64,000 bases of DNA, from assembly GCA_045602925.1 (NCBI GenBank), contig JAZSCN010000041.1:62001-126000 (forward strand). Reading direction: 5' to 3'. The number at the start of each line of letters is the position of its first letter. The first letter of the stretch is position 1. Below, one piece after another: positions 33,719 through 42,087 of the stretch. Source of the stretch: UBA7477 sp045602925. Lineage in GTDB: Bacteria; Bacillota; Clostridia; Oscillospirales; Ruminococcaceae. The position numbers were made by a program, and so were the translations under genes. The notes beneath the pieces were generated by a model. It had not been told where the DNA came from and searched no databases. It worked only from the letters and a program-made list of their open reading frames with translations.

Positions 33719-34159
33719 TTACTTTTCGCTTATATTATTCTCTTTATTCTTTCTTCTATAATCGAGATAATTCTCAAGAATAATAGTTGCTGCTACCTGG
33801 TCAACTACCTGCTTACGCTTCTTACCACGCACGTTGGTTTCGTTCAAGTAGTTATGGGCTGCGACAGTTGTTGAGCGTTCATCCCAGAGCTTCACGGGAA
33901 TCTCGGTAACTGCAGAGAGCATATCGGCAAAGGCTGCACACTTCTGTGCTCTTGGACCGACCGAGCCGTTCATATTCTTAGGATAGCCGACAACAATCTC
34001 GCCTACCTCATACTGCTGTGCGAGGTGGGCAATTTTCATACATAAAATCTGGGCATTCCACTCCTCTAACGTTCCTATTGGAGAAGCGAGAAACTCAGTT
34101 CTATCGCACACTGCTATTCCTGTTCTTGCGTCGCCGTAATCTACAGCCATTATTTTCAT
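33719..34159 (-). CDS. ruvX: Holliday-junction resolvase-like protein RuvX/YqgF
   Basis: 146 residues, RNase H-like fold, implicated in pre-16S rRNA 5' processing. Motifs: AVDYGDARTGIAVCD at 5-19 with the first acidic residue, IVVGYPKNMNGSVG near 54-67, the WDERSTTVAA segment with the acidic pair, and KKRKQVVDQVAATIILENYL at the C-terminus. AAGAGGT before the ATG. Sits among pyr genes and unknowns in the same unit. Confidence 0.92.
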   Translation of the reverse strand: MKIMAVDYGDARTGIAVCDRTEFLASPIGTLEEWNAQILCMKIAHLAQQYEVGEIVVGYPKNMNGSVGPRAQKCAAFADMLSAVTEIPVKLWDERSTTVAAHNYLNETNVRGKKRKQVVDQVAATIILENYLDYRRKNKENNISEK

Positions 34160-34173
34160 AGGGTTACCTCTTA

Positions 34174-34644
34174 TTATCTTCCTGAAATTTCGACAGTTGC
34201 GAGTATTCTATCATCCATAAAATCAGCAAACTCGGCAGTTACTGAAACATTACCCAGAGCTATCTGATAAAACACCTCAGTTTTCTCTCCACTACGCATA
34301 ACTGGTTCCCAAGCACATCCATTGATAGTGAGTCTGCCACTATACTTGTTCATACTGTTATTGGCTTTTGCGAGGTCAGAGTTTGCCATTGAGATACCGA
34401 GAGTATGTGCTTTACTTGTGCCATAGACATAGCACATAATACCGAGCTCGTTCCAATAGTAATTTACGCCGACTTTTGTTACCTTAGCTTCCGGCTTACC
34501 AAAAATCTTTTTAAGCTGGCTCACGGTAGTGGGCAGGGTTACGTTCTTATCATTGATATTAACACCTGCTGGCGTAATGTCGATATAGAATTCCTCTGGG
34601 CTTGGGATATTGCCTCCGCCAAAGATTGAGTCAAAAATACCCAT
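34174..34644 (-). CDS. Uncharacterised protein with MGxFD N-terminus
   Basis: 156 residues, soluble, not recognised. It begins MGIFDSIFGGG, a short amphipathic start also seen in genes at 31253 and 39290. The rest is predicted beta-rich, with a repeated pattern of short strands (DITPAGVNINDKNVTLPTT, then VNYYWNELGIMCYVYG). The WNELGI-type segment suggests a domain found in small immunity- or SMI1-like proteins, but I cannot assign one. Lies between pyrD and ruvX with gaps of 17 and 14 bp. Confidence 0.6.
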   Translation of the reverse strand: MGIFDSIFGGGNIPSPEEFYIDITPAGVNINDKNVTLPTTVSQLKKIFGKPEAKVTKVGVNYYWNELGIMCYVYGTSKAHTLGISMANSDLAKANNSMNKYSGRLTINGCAWEPVMRSGEKTEVFYQIALGNVSVTAEFADFMDDRILATVEISGR

Positions 34645-34661
34645 ACTAATAATCCTTTAGC

Positions 34662-35573
34662 TTACCAAGGCTTTACTGTACCTGTGATATCAGCAAGATT
34701 CTTAATACCGTTATTATCACAATACTCGTTAAGGCCTTCTATAATTTTAACAGGTGCGAACGGGTCAGAAAACAGGGCTGCACCAATCTGGACAGCCTTT
34801 GCACCGGCCATCATCATTTCAATAACGTCTTCGGCTGTAGATATACCACCCATACCGACAATTGGGATATTTACAGCGTTATAGACCTGCCAAACCATTC
34901 TAACAGCGATTGGGAAAACGGCAGGGCCGGAAAGACCACCGACGTTATTCTTGAGAATTGGTCGACCGGTTTTTATGTCAATTCTCATGCCTAGTAAGGT
35001 ATTGATAAGCGAAACAGCGTCTGCGCCTGCTGCTTCTACAGCTCTTGCAATCTCAGTAATATCCGTGACATTAGGAGAGAGCTTGACCATAAGTGGCTTA
35101 TCGGTTGCCTTTCTGACAGCAGAGGTAATTTCTGCGGCTGTATTTGGATTAGTACCAAATGCAGCACCGCCGTGCTTTACGTTAGGGCATGAGATATTAA
35201 GCTCAATCATATCGACTGCTGTTCCATTCATCATAGATGCAAGCTGGGCACATTCTTCGACAGTTGCGCCTGCGATATTAGCAATAATTCTTGTATCCTT
35301 TGTAGCGAGATTTGGAAGCTCATAGTTTAAAAACTTTTCTGCGCCACCGTTCTGGAGGCCGACAGAATTAAGCATTCCACTAGGAGTTTCAGCAACTCGT
35401 GGAGGTGGGTTTCCCTCACGTCTATGGAGAGTTGTACCCTTTACAGAGATACCACCCAGAATTGAGAGTGGGTAAAACTGCTCATACTCTCTGCCGTATC
35501 CGAAGGCACCACTTGCTGGGATAATTGGGTTTTTAAATTCTACACCAGCTACATTAACCTTTAGATTACTCAC
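34662..35573 (-). CDS. pyrD: Dihydroorotate dehydrogenase B, catalytic subunit
   Basis: 303 residues, class 1B enzyme, oxidises dihydroorotate to orotate with FMN and passes electrons to PyrK and NAD+. GTG start after GGAGG, overlapping pyrK by 8 bp. Motifs: NPIIPASGAFGYG near 15-27, the NSVGLQNGG segment near 69, NISCPNVKHGG near 125 with the class 1B catalytic Cys, MVKLSPNVTDI, and GMGGISTAEDVIEMMMAGA for FMN phosphate binding. Confidence 0.96.
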   Translation of the reverse strand: MSNLKVNVAGVEFKNPIIPASGAFGYGREYEQFYPLSILGGISVKGTTLHRREGNPPPRVAETPSGMLNSVGLQNGGAEKFLNYELPNLATKDTRIIANIAGATVEECAQLASMMNGTAVDMIELNISCPNVKHGGAAFGTNPNTAAEITSAVRKATDKPLMVKLSPNVTDITEIARAVEAAGADAVSLINTLLGMRIDIKTGRPILKNNVGGLSGPAVFPIAVRMVWQVYNAVNIPIVGMGGISTAEDVIEMMMAGAKAVQIGAALFSDPFAPVKIIEGLNEYCDNNGIKNLADITGTVKPW

Positions 35574-36336
35574 CGAACACTACCTCCTTACTATCAAACA
35601 CCGGGCCGTCCTTGCAGACGTGGGAATAGATTTCCTTACCGTCTTTTACAGTTCTGCAGGCACAAACGAGGCATGCACCGACGCCACAGCCCATTCTTTG
35701 CTCTAGAGAAACCTGACACTCGATGCCGTTTTTCTCAGTAATATCTACGATTGCCTTAAGCATACCCATAGGGCCACAGGCATAGACAATATCCGGCTTT
35801 TCGTTAGCTATTTCGAGCTTGAGGGCCTCTGTAACGAAGCCATGAATACCTGCACTTCCGTCATCAGTACAGAGGATAGTTTTGGCACCCATTGCTTTAA
35901 AGTCATCCTGTAAAATAGCGATAGAGCTATTTCTAAAGCCTGATATAACGGTAGCATTTTCGCCATACTCCTTAGCGATACCAACCATTGGAGGAGTACC
36001 TATACCACCACCGATACAGATAGCCTTTCCACCTTCGATTTTTTTAAAGCCGTTTCCGAGAGGGGCGATAATATCGATAAGGTCGCCACAAGAAATCTGT
36101 GAAATCTTATCTGTGCCCTTTCCTCTTACTTCAAATACGAGTCTGATAGTTCCCTTGTCTTTATCAATATCGCAGATAGAGATCGGTCTTCTCAAGAAGA
36201 AGCCTTCGGCTACGACCTGAGCGAACTGGCCTGCCTTCGCATTCTTAGCAATTTCCGGACAAAGAATTGTTACATCGAAAACGCCCTTAGCAATTGCAGA
36301 CTTTTTAATGATAGGATATCTGCCCTGTGTATACAA
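35566..36336 (-). CDS. pyrK: Dihydroorotate dehydrogenase B, electron-transfer subunit
   Basis: 256 residues using the TTG at 36336, which stands 8 bases after AAAGGA; the ATG three codons earlier would touch that site. FAD-binding RRPISICDI near 47, NAD domain GGGIGTPPMVG near 108, and a [2Fe-2S] motif CGVGACLVCAC near 216-226 plus a fourth Cys downstream (HVCKDG). It forms the PyrD2K2 heterotetramer. The order pyrC-pyrF-pyrK-pyrD is kept. Confidence 0.95.
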   Translation of the reverse strand: MYTQGRYPIIKKSAIAKGVFDVTILCPEIAKNAKAGQFAQVVAEGFFLRRPISICDIDKDKGTIRLVFEVRGKGTDKISQISCGDLIDIIAPLGNGFKKIEGGKAICIGGGIGTPPMVGIAKEYGENATVISGFRNSSIAILQDDFKAMGAKTILCTDDGSAGIHGFVTEALKLEIANEKPDIVYACGPMGMLKAIVDITEKNGIECQVSLEQRMGCGVGACLVCACRTVKDGKEIYSHVCKDGPVFDSKEVVFGE

Positions 36337-36370
36337 AAGTATCATTCCTTTCAAAGTTTATACGCACAAA

Positions 36371-36393
36371 CAGGCGGTAAGGTGCACCGCCTG
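36371..36393 (-). other. Intercistronic hairpin, pyrF-pyrK
   Basis: Perfect 7-bp GC-rich stem (36371-36377, 36387-36393) in the 65-base gap before pyrK. On the minus strand only TTTGTG follows, so termination would be weak at most. Confidence 0.45.
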
Positions 36394-36401
36394 CTTATTT
36401 A

Positions 36402-37337
36402 TTATTCGCCGAGTGTAATCTTAGGAAGGTAGGAAATAATATCCTCCTTCATTCTGATAACTTCACGTCTTGCTGCCTTAGCGTAATCCTGCTCGTCGCA
36501 GCCTTCCTTCTGGTAAGCGCACATTACTGCTCTTGAAGAATTGATGATAGCACCGAGTCCGTTCTTATCGAATGCCTTAGCAACGCCTTCTGCGCCACCG
36601 CCCTGAGCACCATATCCTGGAACGAGGAAGAATGTATTTGGAAGAGCAGCACGCATCTGTTCGAGCTGCTGTGGATATGTTGCGCCGACAACTGCGCCTA
36701 CTGACGAGTAGCCGAGCTTACCCATTGCTTCACTTCCCCACTTTTCGCACATATCGCCCATTACAGCATAGACTTCCTTATCACCGAGGAGCTTATCCTG
36801 AAGCTCGCCGGATGACTTATTAGATGTCTTAACGAGGACAAAGATACCCTTGTCTCTATTTCTACACTGCTCGAGGAGTGGTGAGATTCCGTCTGTTCCG
36901 AGATAGCCATTAACTGTGAGGGCATCTGCACCGAAGGCTTCGAGCATTTCTCCGCCGACGTCTGTAACGCCTAAATGTGCAGTTGCGTAAGCTTCCATAG
37001 TTGCGCCGATATCGTTACGCTTTCCGTCTGTAATAACGTACATACCCTTACTCTTTGCATATTCGATTGTCTTATAGAGAGTCTTCACGCCTTCCCAGCC
37101 GTACATTTCATAGTAAGCAGCCTGTGGCTTAATTGCAGGAACTATATCACAAATTTCGTCGATAATCCCCTTGTTATAGGTAAGAATTGCTTTTGCTGCG
37201 CCCTTGAAGGTCTTTCCATACTTTGAAAACTTCTTCTCCTTAATGAATGAAGGTACATAATCAAGCTTTGGGTCGAGACCTACTACAGTTGGGTTCTGCA
37301 GCTTTACAATTTTTTCAATGAGTCTATCAAAAGACAT
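36402..37337 (-). CDS. pyrF: Orotidine 5'-phosphate decarboxylase (long, group 2 type)
   Basis: 311 residues, longer than the 230-residue Bacillus form and typical of the PyrF subfamily with about 270-310 residues. The catalytic motif DGKRNDIGATM lies near 103-113, where Lys, Asp and Asn form the Lys-Asp-Lys-Asp type site. VVGLDPKLDYVP opens the barrel and LVPGYGAQGG near 238 binds phosphate. Strong AAAGGAGG. Converts OMP to UMP, the last step of this pathway. Confidence 0.95.
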   Translation of the reverse strand: MSFDRLIEKIVKLQNPTVVGLDPKLDYVPSFIKEKKFSKYGKTFKGAAKAILTYNKGIIDEICDIVPAIKPQAAYYEMYGWEGVKTLYKTIEYAKSKGMYVITDGKRNDIGATMEAYATAHLGVTDVGGEMLEAFGADALTVNGYLGTDGISPLLEQCRNRDKGIFVLVKTSNKSSGELQDKLLGDKEVYAVMGDMCEKWGSEAMGKLGYSSVGAVVGATYPQQLEQMRAALPNTFFLVPGYGAQGGGAEGVAKAFDKNGLGAIINSSRAVMCAYQKEGCDEQDYAKAARREVIRMKEDIISYLPKITLGE

Positions 37338-37362
37338 AATGAGCTCCTCCTTTATCGGATTT

Positions 37363-38640
37363 TTAGTCGTTTAGCTCAAAAACGACATTACCGTCTGTTA
37401 TTGTATAAATCGCTCTGCCCTTTAGCTTTTCGCCTTTGAAAACAGAGTTTTTAGATTTTGAATTAAGCTTTTCGGGCTCCACTACCCACTCATAATCGGC
37501 ATCAAAAACGGTAAGGTCGGCTATGCTACCCTCGGTAATTGAAACCTTTGGAAGCCCGAGAATTTCCCTAGGCTTAACTGCCATACGGTTTATAATCTCG
37601 TTAATAGTGAGCTTACCTGTATGGTATAACCTAGTGAGTGTAACTGCAAGAGAAGTTTCGAGGCCGACAACGCCATTTGGTGCAGTAAGAAAATCGGCTT
37701 TATCCTCCTTGGAATGCGGAGCGTGGTCTGTAACGATACAGTCGATTGTGCCATCTATAACGGCATTTTCGACTGCGAGTCTATCCTCTTCCTCACGGAG
37801 AGGCGGACTCATTCTATAATCCGCGTCACGACTAAGCAGTTTTTCATCTGTATAGGTAAAGTAATGCGGACAAGTTTCACAAGTAACCTTAACTCCGTCC
37901 TTTTTAGCGGCTCTTACAATATTAACCGAGCCTTTAGTAGAGACGTGGGCGATATGGATTCTTGCATCGCAGGACATTGCCAGCGCAATTTCTCTAGCTG
38001 TAATATAGTCCTCAGAGGCTCTATCCATACCCTTGACTCCGAGCTTTTGTGAGACCTTACCCTTATTGATAATTCCACCGTTTATGATATTCAAATCCTC
38101 ACAATGAGAGATTACACACAAGCCGTTATCATTAGACAGCTCGAGGGCTTTTCTCATATACTCGGCATTTTCGACCGGTCTGCCGTCATCGGATATTGCG
38201 ATAACGCCAGCCTGCTTGAGCTCATCATAGTTGCACAGCTCTTTACCGGACAGGCCCTTAGTAATTGAGCCAACCGGAAAAACCTTGACGCCGGTTTCCT
38301 TCGCTTTATTTATAATATAGCTGACGGTTTCGGCATTATCGATAGTAGGCTTTGTATTAGGCATACACAAAACTGTAGTGACGCCACCTGCTTTTGCAGC
38401 CATAGAGCCTGTTATAACGTCCTCTTTATAAGTAAAGCCAGGGTCTCTGAAATGGACGTGCATATCGACAAGTCCCGGTGCTACAAAGAGCTTACCCTCA
38501 CCGTCGATTGTTCTATCGGCATTACATAAAATGTTATCATCGACTTTAGTAATTATGCCGTTTTCAATCAGCAAGTCACAAACGGTGTTATCGCTAACTG
38601 ACACATCTGCGACACGCATATTTTTAAGAAGCAGTTTCAC
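37363..38640 (-). CDS. pyrC: Dihydroorotase
   Basis: 425 residues, class I dihydroorotase of the amidohydrolase superfamily. GTG start 7 bases after AAGGAG. Metal and substrate motifs: PGLVDMHVHFRDPGFTYKED (His-x-His near 61-63), SHCEDLNI near 178, IHIAHVSTKGS near 230 and the catalytic DHAPHSKEDK near 304. Ring-closes carbamoyl-aspartate to dihydroorotate. pyrB, which makes its substrate, is not in the window. Lies 11 bp after the preceding unknown gene. Confidence 0.96.
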   Translation of the reverse strand: MKLLLKNMRVADVSVSDNTVCDLLIENGIITKVDDNILCNADRTIDGEGKLFVAPGLVDMHVHFRDPGFTYKEDVITGSMAAKAGGVTTVLCMPNTKPTIDNAETVSYIINKAKETGVKVFPVGSITKGLSGKELCNYDELKQAGVIAISDDGRPVENAEYMRKALELSNDNGLCVISHCEDLNIINGGIINKGKVSQKLGVKGMDRASEDYITAREIALAMSCDARIHIAHVSTKGSVNIVRAAKKDGVKVTCETCPHYFTYTDEKLLSRDADYRMSPPLREEEDRLAVENAVIDGTIDCIVTDHAPHSKEDKADFLTAPNGVVGLETSLAVTLTRLYHTGKLTINEIINRMAVKPREILGLPKVSITEGSIADLTVFDADYEWVVEPEKLNSKSKNSVFKGEKLKGRAIYTITDGNVVFELND

Positions 38641-38651
38641 TGATATTCTCC

Positions 38652-39260
38652 TTAGTCCTTATCCTCAGTTTCTTCCTTTGGATTTACTGTAGTTTTATAG
38701 AGCTCGAATTCCTCAGAGCCTTCTCTAACTACAGTAAAGATGGTATCATCAGTTGTCATATGCATAACATTACTCATTACGTTATTATCTTCGTCCTTAT
38801 ACATAATAACGCCATCGCTATCCTTTTGTGTATACTCAAAGCTAAAGAGAAGGTCATTTCTAAGCTGACCGAAGCCCCATTCCTTAGGGAAGTTCTGCAT
38901 AAATGGAACTGTGAGGAGCTTGATTGTACCGGATGATCCTTCTGAAGTATCGTCGTCGAGCTTTATCTTATAAAATCCGCTTGCAATCTTCTCGCCGTCT
39001 TCATAAGAAATTGTAAATCTACCGTTATCCTTGAAGGTAAACTTAACACCCTGCTCAGGAGTATAGACATACTCATTGCTAGTTCCGAGCTCTATATACC
39101 AATCCGACTCGATAATCTTCTCACCTTCATGTGTAGATGAAGCAAGTGTGAAGAAATAAGTAAGGAAGTAGATAATGCAGAATGCTACAAACAGGAACAG
39201 CATGAGTGAGAGTGCTCCTAAAATTCTTTGCTTCTTCGTCTTTTTAATCTTGAATGCCAT
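38652..39260 (-). CDS. Membrane-anchored uncharacterised protein
   Basis: 202 residues. A basic N-terminus (MAFKIKKTKKQRI) and one hydrophobic helix at about 14-39 give a likely N-in anchor, leaving an extracytoplasmic beta-rich domain that begins near 45 with the ESDWYIELGTSNEYVYTP segment. The YTPEQGVKFTFKDNGRFTISYEDGEKIASGFYKI segment looks like a lipocalin-type or DUF-like strand series. The C-terminus is acidic. No family assigned. Between pyrC and the next unknown gene in the manA-pyr unit. Confidence 0.6.
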   Translation of the reverse strand: MAFKIKKTKKQRILGALSLMLFLFVAFCIIYFLTYFFTLASSTHEGEKIIESDWYIELGTSNEYVYTPEQGVKFTFKDNGRFTISYEDGEKIASGFYKIKLDDDTSEGSSGTIKLLTVPFMQNFPKEWGFGQLRNDLLFSFEYTQKDSDGVIMYKDEDNNVMSNVMHMTTDDTIFTVVREGSEEFELYKTTVNPKEETEDKD

Positions 39261-39289
39261 TATATATCAACCTTTCATTAAAAATTTAC

Positions 39290-40012
39290 TTATTCATATT
39301 TACAATTTTCGGTATATGTAGAAGCAAGGGTATCCACAGCGGAAACAAGCTTATTCTCAAGCTCTGTGCCGAGTGCATCCTCGCCATAGAACACGCCGAA
39401 GTAGCTATCGTCATATGTCTTACCTCTTTTTGCACCATAGAGGTAGATAACCTGTCCGTATGCTTTAAGCTTCATCTTATAGGTTACATACTGAGAAACA
39501 TTAGCGTTTTCGACATACATAAGGACGTTGCTTGGACTAGAGCCATTTCTACAAGCTTCGAGAGCTGAAGAAATACTTCTATCTGTACAATTTGCAACAG
39601 AGATATAAGGGTCAGCGCTATTATAGTCAAAGCTACTGTCTGTATTCATATAGTAGAGCACAGAGTCGATTTCTAAAGCGTGGCTTCTGCCAACGTTGAA
39701 ATCCTGACTTACACTGAAGCTATATTCTACTGTTACGTCCTTACCGTTCTCGTCGGTATCGTACAGCGAGCCGTTTACTACCTGCAGTGGCTGTGCAGCT
39801 ACTGAGCCTGTCTGCAAAATAGAAGGGTTTGTTTTCTTAATTTTTACTGCTGCGGGAGCTGCTGCACGAGGCTGTGGCTTTGGTGCTGCAGGTTTTGGTG
39901 CAGGAGCCGGAGCTGTTGGAGAAGGCTGGCTGGAACCAGCAGTATTATTGTTATTATCAACGAAATCGCTAACAGATTTAGCTGCCTTTAAAAGCTTATC
40001 AAAAAATCCCAT
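39290..40012 (-). CDS. Uncharacterised protein with MGxFD start and Pro/Ala linker
   Basis: 240 residues. It opens with amphipathic MGFFDKLLKAAKSVSDF, then a poly-Asn spot and a Pro/Ala/Lys-rich low-complexity linker (about 28-60), followed by a globular domain of about 180 residues rich in Tyr, Ser and Val with beta character (VEYSFSVSQDFNVGRSHALEIDSVLYY). No membrane helix. A membrane-peripheral adaptor would fit but is not shown. Lies 14 bp downstream of the ROK kinase. Confidence 0.6.
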   Translation of the reverse strand: MGFFDKLLKAAKSVSDFVDNNNNTAGSSQPSPTAPAPAPKPAAPKPQPRAAAPAAVKIKKTNPSILQTGSVAAQPLQVVNGSLYDTDENGKDVTVEYSFSVSQDFNVGRSHALEIDSVLYYMNTDSSFDYNSADPYISVANCTDRSISSALEACRNGSSPSNVLMYVENANVSQYVTYKMKLKAYGQVIYLYGAKRGKTYDDSYFGVFYGEDALGTELENKLVSAVDTLASTYTENCKYE

Positions 40013-40026
40013 GTTTTACAACCTCC

Positions 40027-40980
40027 TTATTTTGAAAGACCGAGGAATGCTGCACCGATAATACCAGCATCATTACCAAGGCTTGCGATAACAATTTGTG
40101 TATTCTTCTTGGAAGCTCTTGTATATACCTCCTTAGCAACGAGCTCCTTCATAGGAACCAGGAGTGCGTCGCCTTCGTTACACACACCTCCGCCGATACA
40201 GAGAATATCAGGCTGGAAGATATTGATTGTGTTTGTGATACCTGCTGCGAGGTACTTGATATACTTATTTACGACCTCGGTAGCTGACTTGTCTCCTGCT
40301 CTCATTGCATTGAATGGGAGTCTTGCAGAGATATGGTCATCATCCTTGGACATTTCCCACATAATAGATGACTTGTCGGCTTCCATAGCTTCCTTAGTCA
40401 TTCTGATAAGGCCTGTTGCAGATGAGAACACCTCAAAGCAACCCTTTCTGCCACAGGTACACTGTGGGCCGTCAACTTCGATTACCATATGGCCGATTTC
40501 TGCGCCTGCAAAGTTAGAGCCAGAGTAAATCTTACCATTGATAATAATTCCGCCACCTACGCCTGTACCGAGTGTAATTGCAACTGCGTTATTAGCGCCC
40601 TTAGCAGAGCCTGCAACAAATTCGCCATACGCTGCTGCATTTGCGTCATTTTCAACGTAAACCGGCTTGTCGATATGCTTTCTCATAAGCTCAACAACAG
40701 GGACATTTTCAAAGCCGAGATTATTGGAATACTCGATAACTCCGTCAGCTGAATTAGCTATACCCGGTGTGCCGATACCGATACACTCGATATCGTTGAT
40801 TGATACGCCTGCTTTTTCTACTGCTTCGAGAGAAACCTTTGCCATATCTGCACAGATATCCTCTGCAGGTCTTGGTAGCTTAGTTTTGCAGGTTGCCTTA
40901 GCGATGATATTATAATTTTCATCGACTACGCCAGCTTTAATGTTTGTTCCACCTAAATCAATTCCGATATAATATTTCAT
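40027..40980 (-). CDS. ROK-family sugar kinase (glucokinase type)
   Basis: 317 residues. N-terminal ATP motif GIDLGGTNIKAGVVD at 5-19, catalytic ENDANAAAYGEFVAGSAKG near 113-131, GTGVGGGIIINGKI near 138 and the ROK zinc motif CTCGRKGCFEVF near 171. This fits glucokinase (GlkA-type), though ROK kinases also phosphorylate mannose, fructose or N-acetylmannosamine. It directly follows manA, so a kinase acting on mannose or glucose, feeding M6P/F6P, is plausible. Good AAGGAG site. Confidence 0.9.
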   Translation of the reverse strand: MKYYIGIDLGGTNIKAGVVDENYNIIAKATCKTKLPRPAEDICADMAKVSLEAVEKAGVSINDIECIGIGTPGIANSADGVIEYSNNLGFENVPVVELMRKHIDKPVYVENDANAAAYGEFVAGSAKGANNAVAITLGTGVGGGIIINGKIYSGSNFAGAEIGHMVIEVDGPQCTCGRKGCFEVFSSATGLIRMTKEAMEADKSSIMWEMSKDDDHISARLPFNAMRAGDKSATEVVNKYIKYLAAGITNTINIFQPDILCIGGGVCNEGDALLVPMKELVAKEVYTRASKKNTQIVIASLGNDAGIIGAAFLGLSK

Positions 40981-41003
40981 AAAAAATATCTCCTTTTAAA
41001 TTA

Positions 41004-41957
41004 TCAGATTTTAGTAAGTATAGCTTTACAGCTACCCTTGATTATATAACTACCTGCACCGGCAGGAATGAATATACTATCGCCTTTCCTGAAAGCAATT
41101 TCGCCCTCGCAGGAGAGTGTTCCCTCACCCTCTAAAACGAGGATGCTGTTAAAGCTTTTTTCGTCGGCAGATAAGGTTGCCTCGCTACTAACGTCTAAAG
41201 CATAGGTTGTAAAATAATCACAGGATGCCAAAAGCTTTTTAGTAAACCCGTCGAAGCTTTCGATTTCGGAGCTTTTATACTGCTTGGCTGGGCCCAAGGC
41301 TGTAACATCCTTAGCCTTTTCGATGTGGAGTTCTCTTGGCTTTCCGTCATTACCGACTCTACCATAATCGTAGATTCGGTAGGTTGTATTAGAATTTTGC
41401 TGAATCTCGGCAATCAATATGCCCTTACCGATAGCGTGGAGTGTACCAGCTTCGATGAAAAAGACATCACCCTTCTTAACCGGCACAGAATTAGTAACCT
41501 CGAGGAGTGTATTATTTAGAATCCTCTCGGCAAATTCGTCCTTTGAAATTTCTTTCTTAAAGCCATAGAGCAGGCTTGCACCCTCGTCACAATCGACGAT
41601 ATACCACATTTCAGTCTTGCCGTATTCGCCCTCGACCTTTAGTGCGTAGTCGTTACTTGGGTGAACCTGGACTGAGAGGTTATCTTTGGCGTCTATAAGC
41701 TTTATAAGTATCGGAAAATTCACAAAATCTTCGCAATTTGTACCGAGCACGCTCTTGCCATTTTTATCGATAAACTGGGCAAGTGTCATACCATTAAAAT
41801 CGCCACCAACTATAGTACTGTTGCCGTCCTTATGGCAGGAAAGCTCCCAGCTCTCGGCGATTTTTGGGAGGTCACATTTCTTACCGAAATCACTACGCAG
41901 CTTAGTTCCACCCCAGATATAATCTTTAAAAGCGGGACTTAGCTTAAATGGTTTCAT
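41004..41957 (-). CDS. manA: Mannose-6-phosphate isomerase, class I (short type)
   Basis: 317 residues, cupin enzyme interconverting mannose-6-phosphate and fructose-6-phosphate. The ATG at 41957 follows GGAG by 8 bases. Zinc-site motifs: LSVQVHPSNDYA near 90 with the HPxD-type motif (here HPSND), GKTEMWYIVD near 108, and GDVFFIEAGTLHAIGKG near 158. First gene of the 11-gene unit that runs through the pyr genes to 33516. Confidence 0.95.
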   Translation of the reverse strand: MKPFKLSPAFKDYIWGGTKLRSDFGKKCDLPKIAESWELSCHKDGNSTIVGGDFNGMTLAQFIDKNGKSVLGTNCEDFVNFPILIKLIDAKDNLSVQVHPSNDYALKVEGEYGKTEMWYIVDCDEGASLLYGFKKEISKDEFAERILNNTLLEVTNSVPVKKGDVFFIEAGTLHAIGKGILIAEIQQNSNTTYRIYDYGRVGNDGKPRELHIEKAKDVTALGPAKQYKSSEIESFDGFTKKLLASCDYFTTYALDVSSEATLSADEKSFNSILVLEGEGTLSCEGEIAFRKGDSIFIPAGAGSYIIKGSCKAILTKI

Positions 41958-42002
41958 TACACCATCTCCAATGTTCATATGAAATTATCTATATGCCTTA
42001 TT

Positions 42003-42031
42003 ATTATATCACAAAATGCACATTTAGTCAA
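42003..42031 (-). promoter_or_regulatory. Promoter of the manA-pyr unit
   Basis: TTGACT, 17 bp, TATAAT on the minus strand, immediately beyond the glycosidase terminator. All genes to 33516 are close-packed, and I saw no other good promoter among the gaps. Confidence 0.78.
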
Positions 42032-42052
42032 TATTTTTTGCACTTTAGGACG

Positions 42053-42078
42053 CAAAAAGCCGATGCTTTCGCATCGGC
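42053..42078 (-). terminator. Terminator of the rsmD-glycosidase unit
   Basis: Perfect 8-bp stem GCCGATGC/GCATCGGC with a GAAA tetraloop (42059-42078) and a TTTTT tail on the minus strand. Confidence 0.9.
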
Positions 42079-42087
42079 ATAAAATGC

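Noticed and set aside
36337..36401. PyrR-type attenuator in the pyr region
   Set aside because: There is a hairpin, but no PyrR-binding loop, antiterminator or T run.
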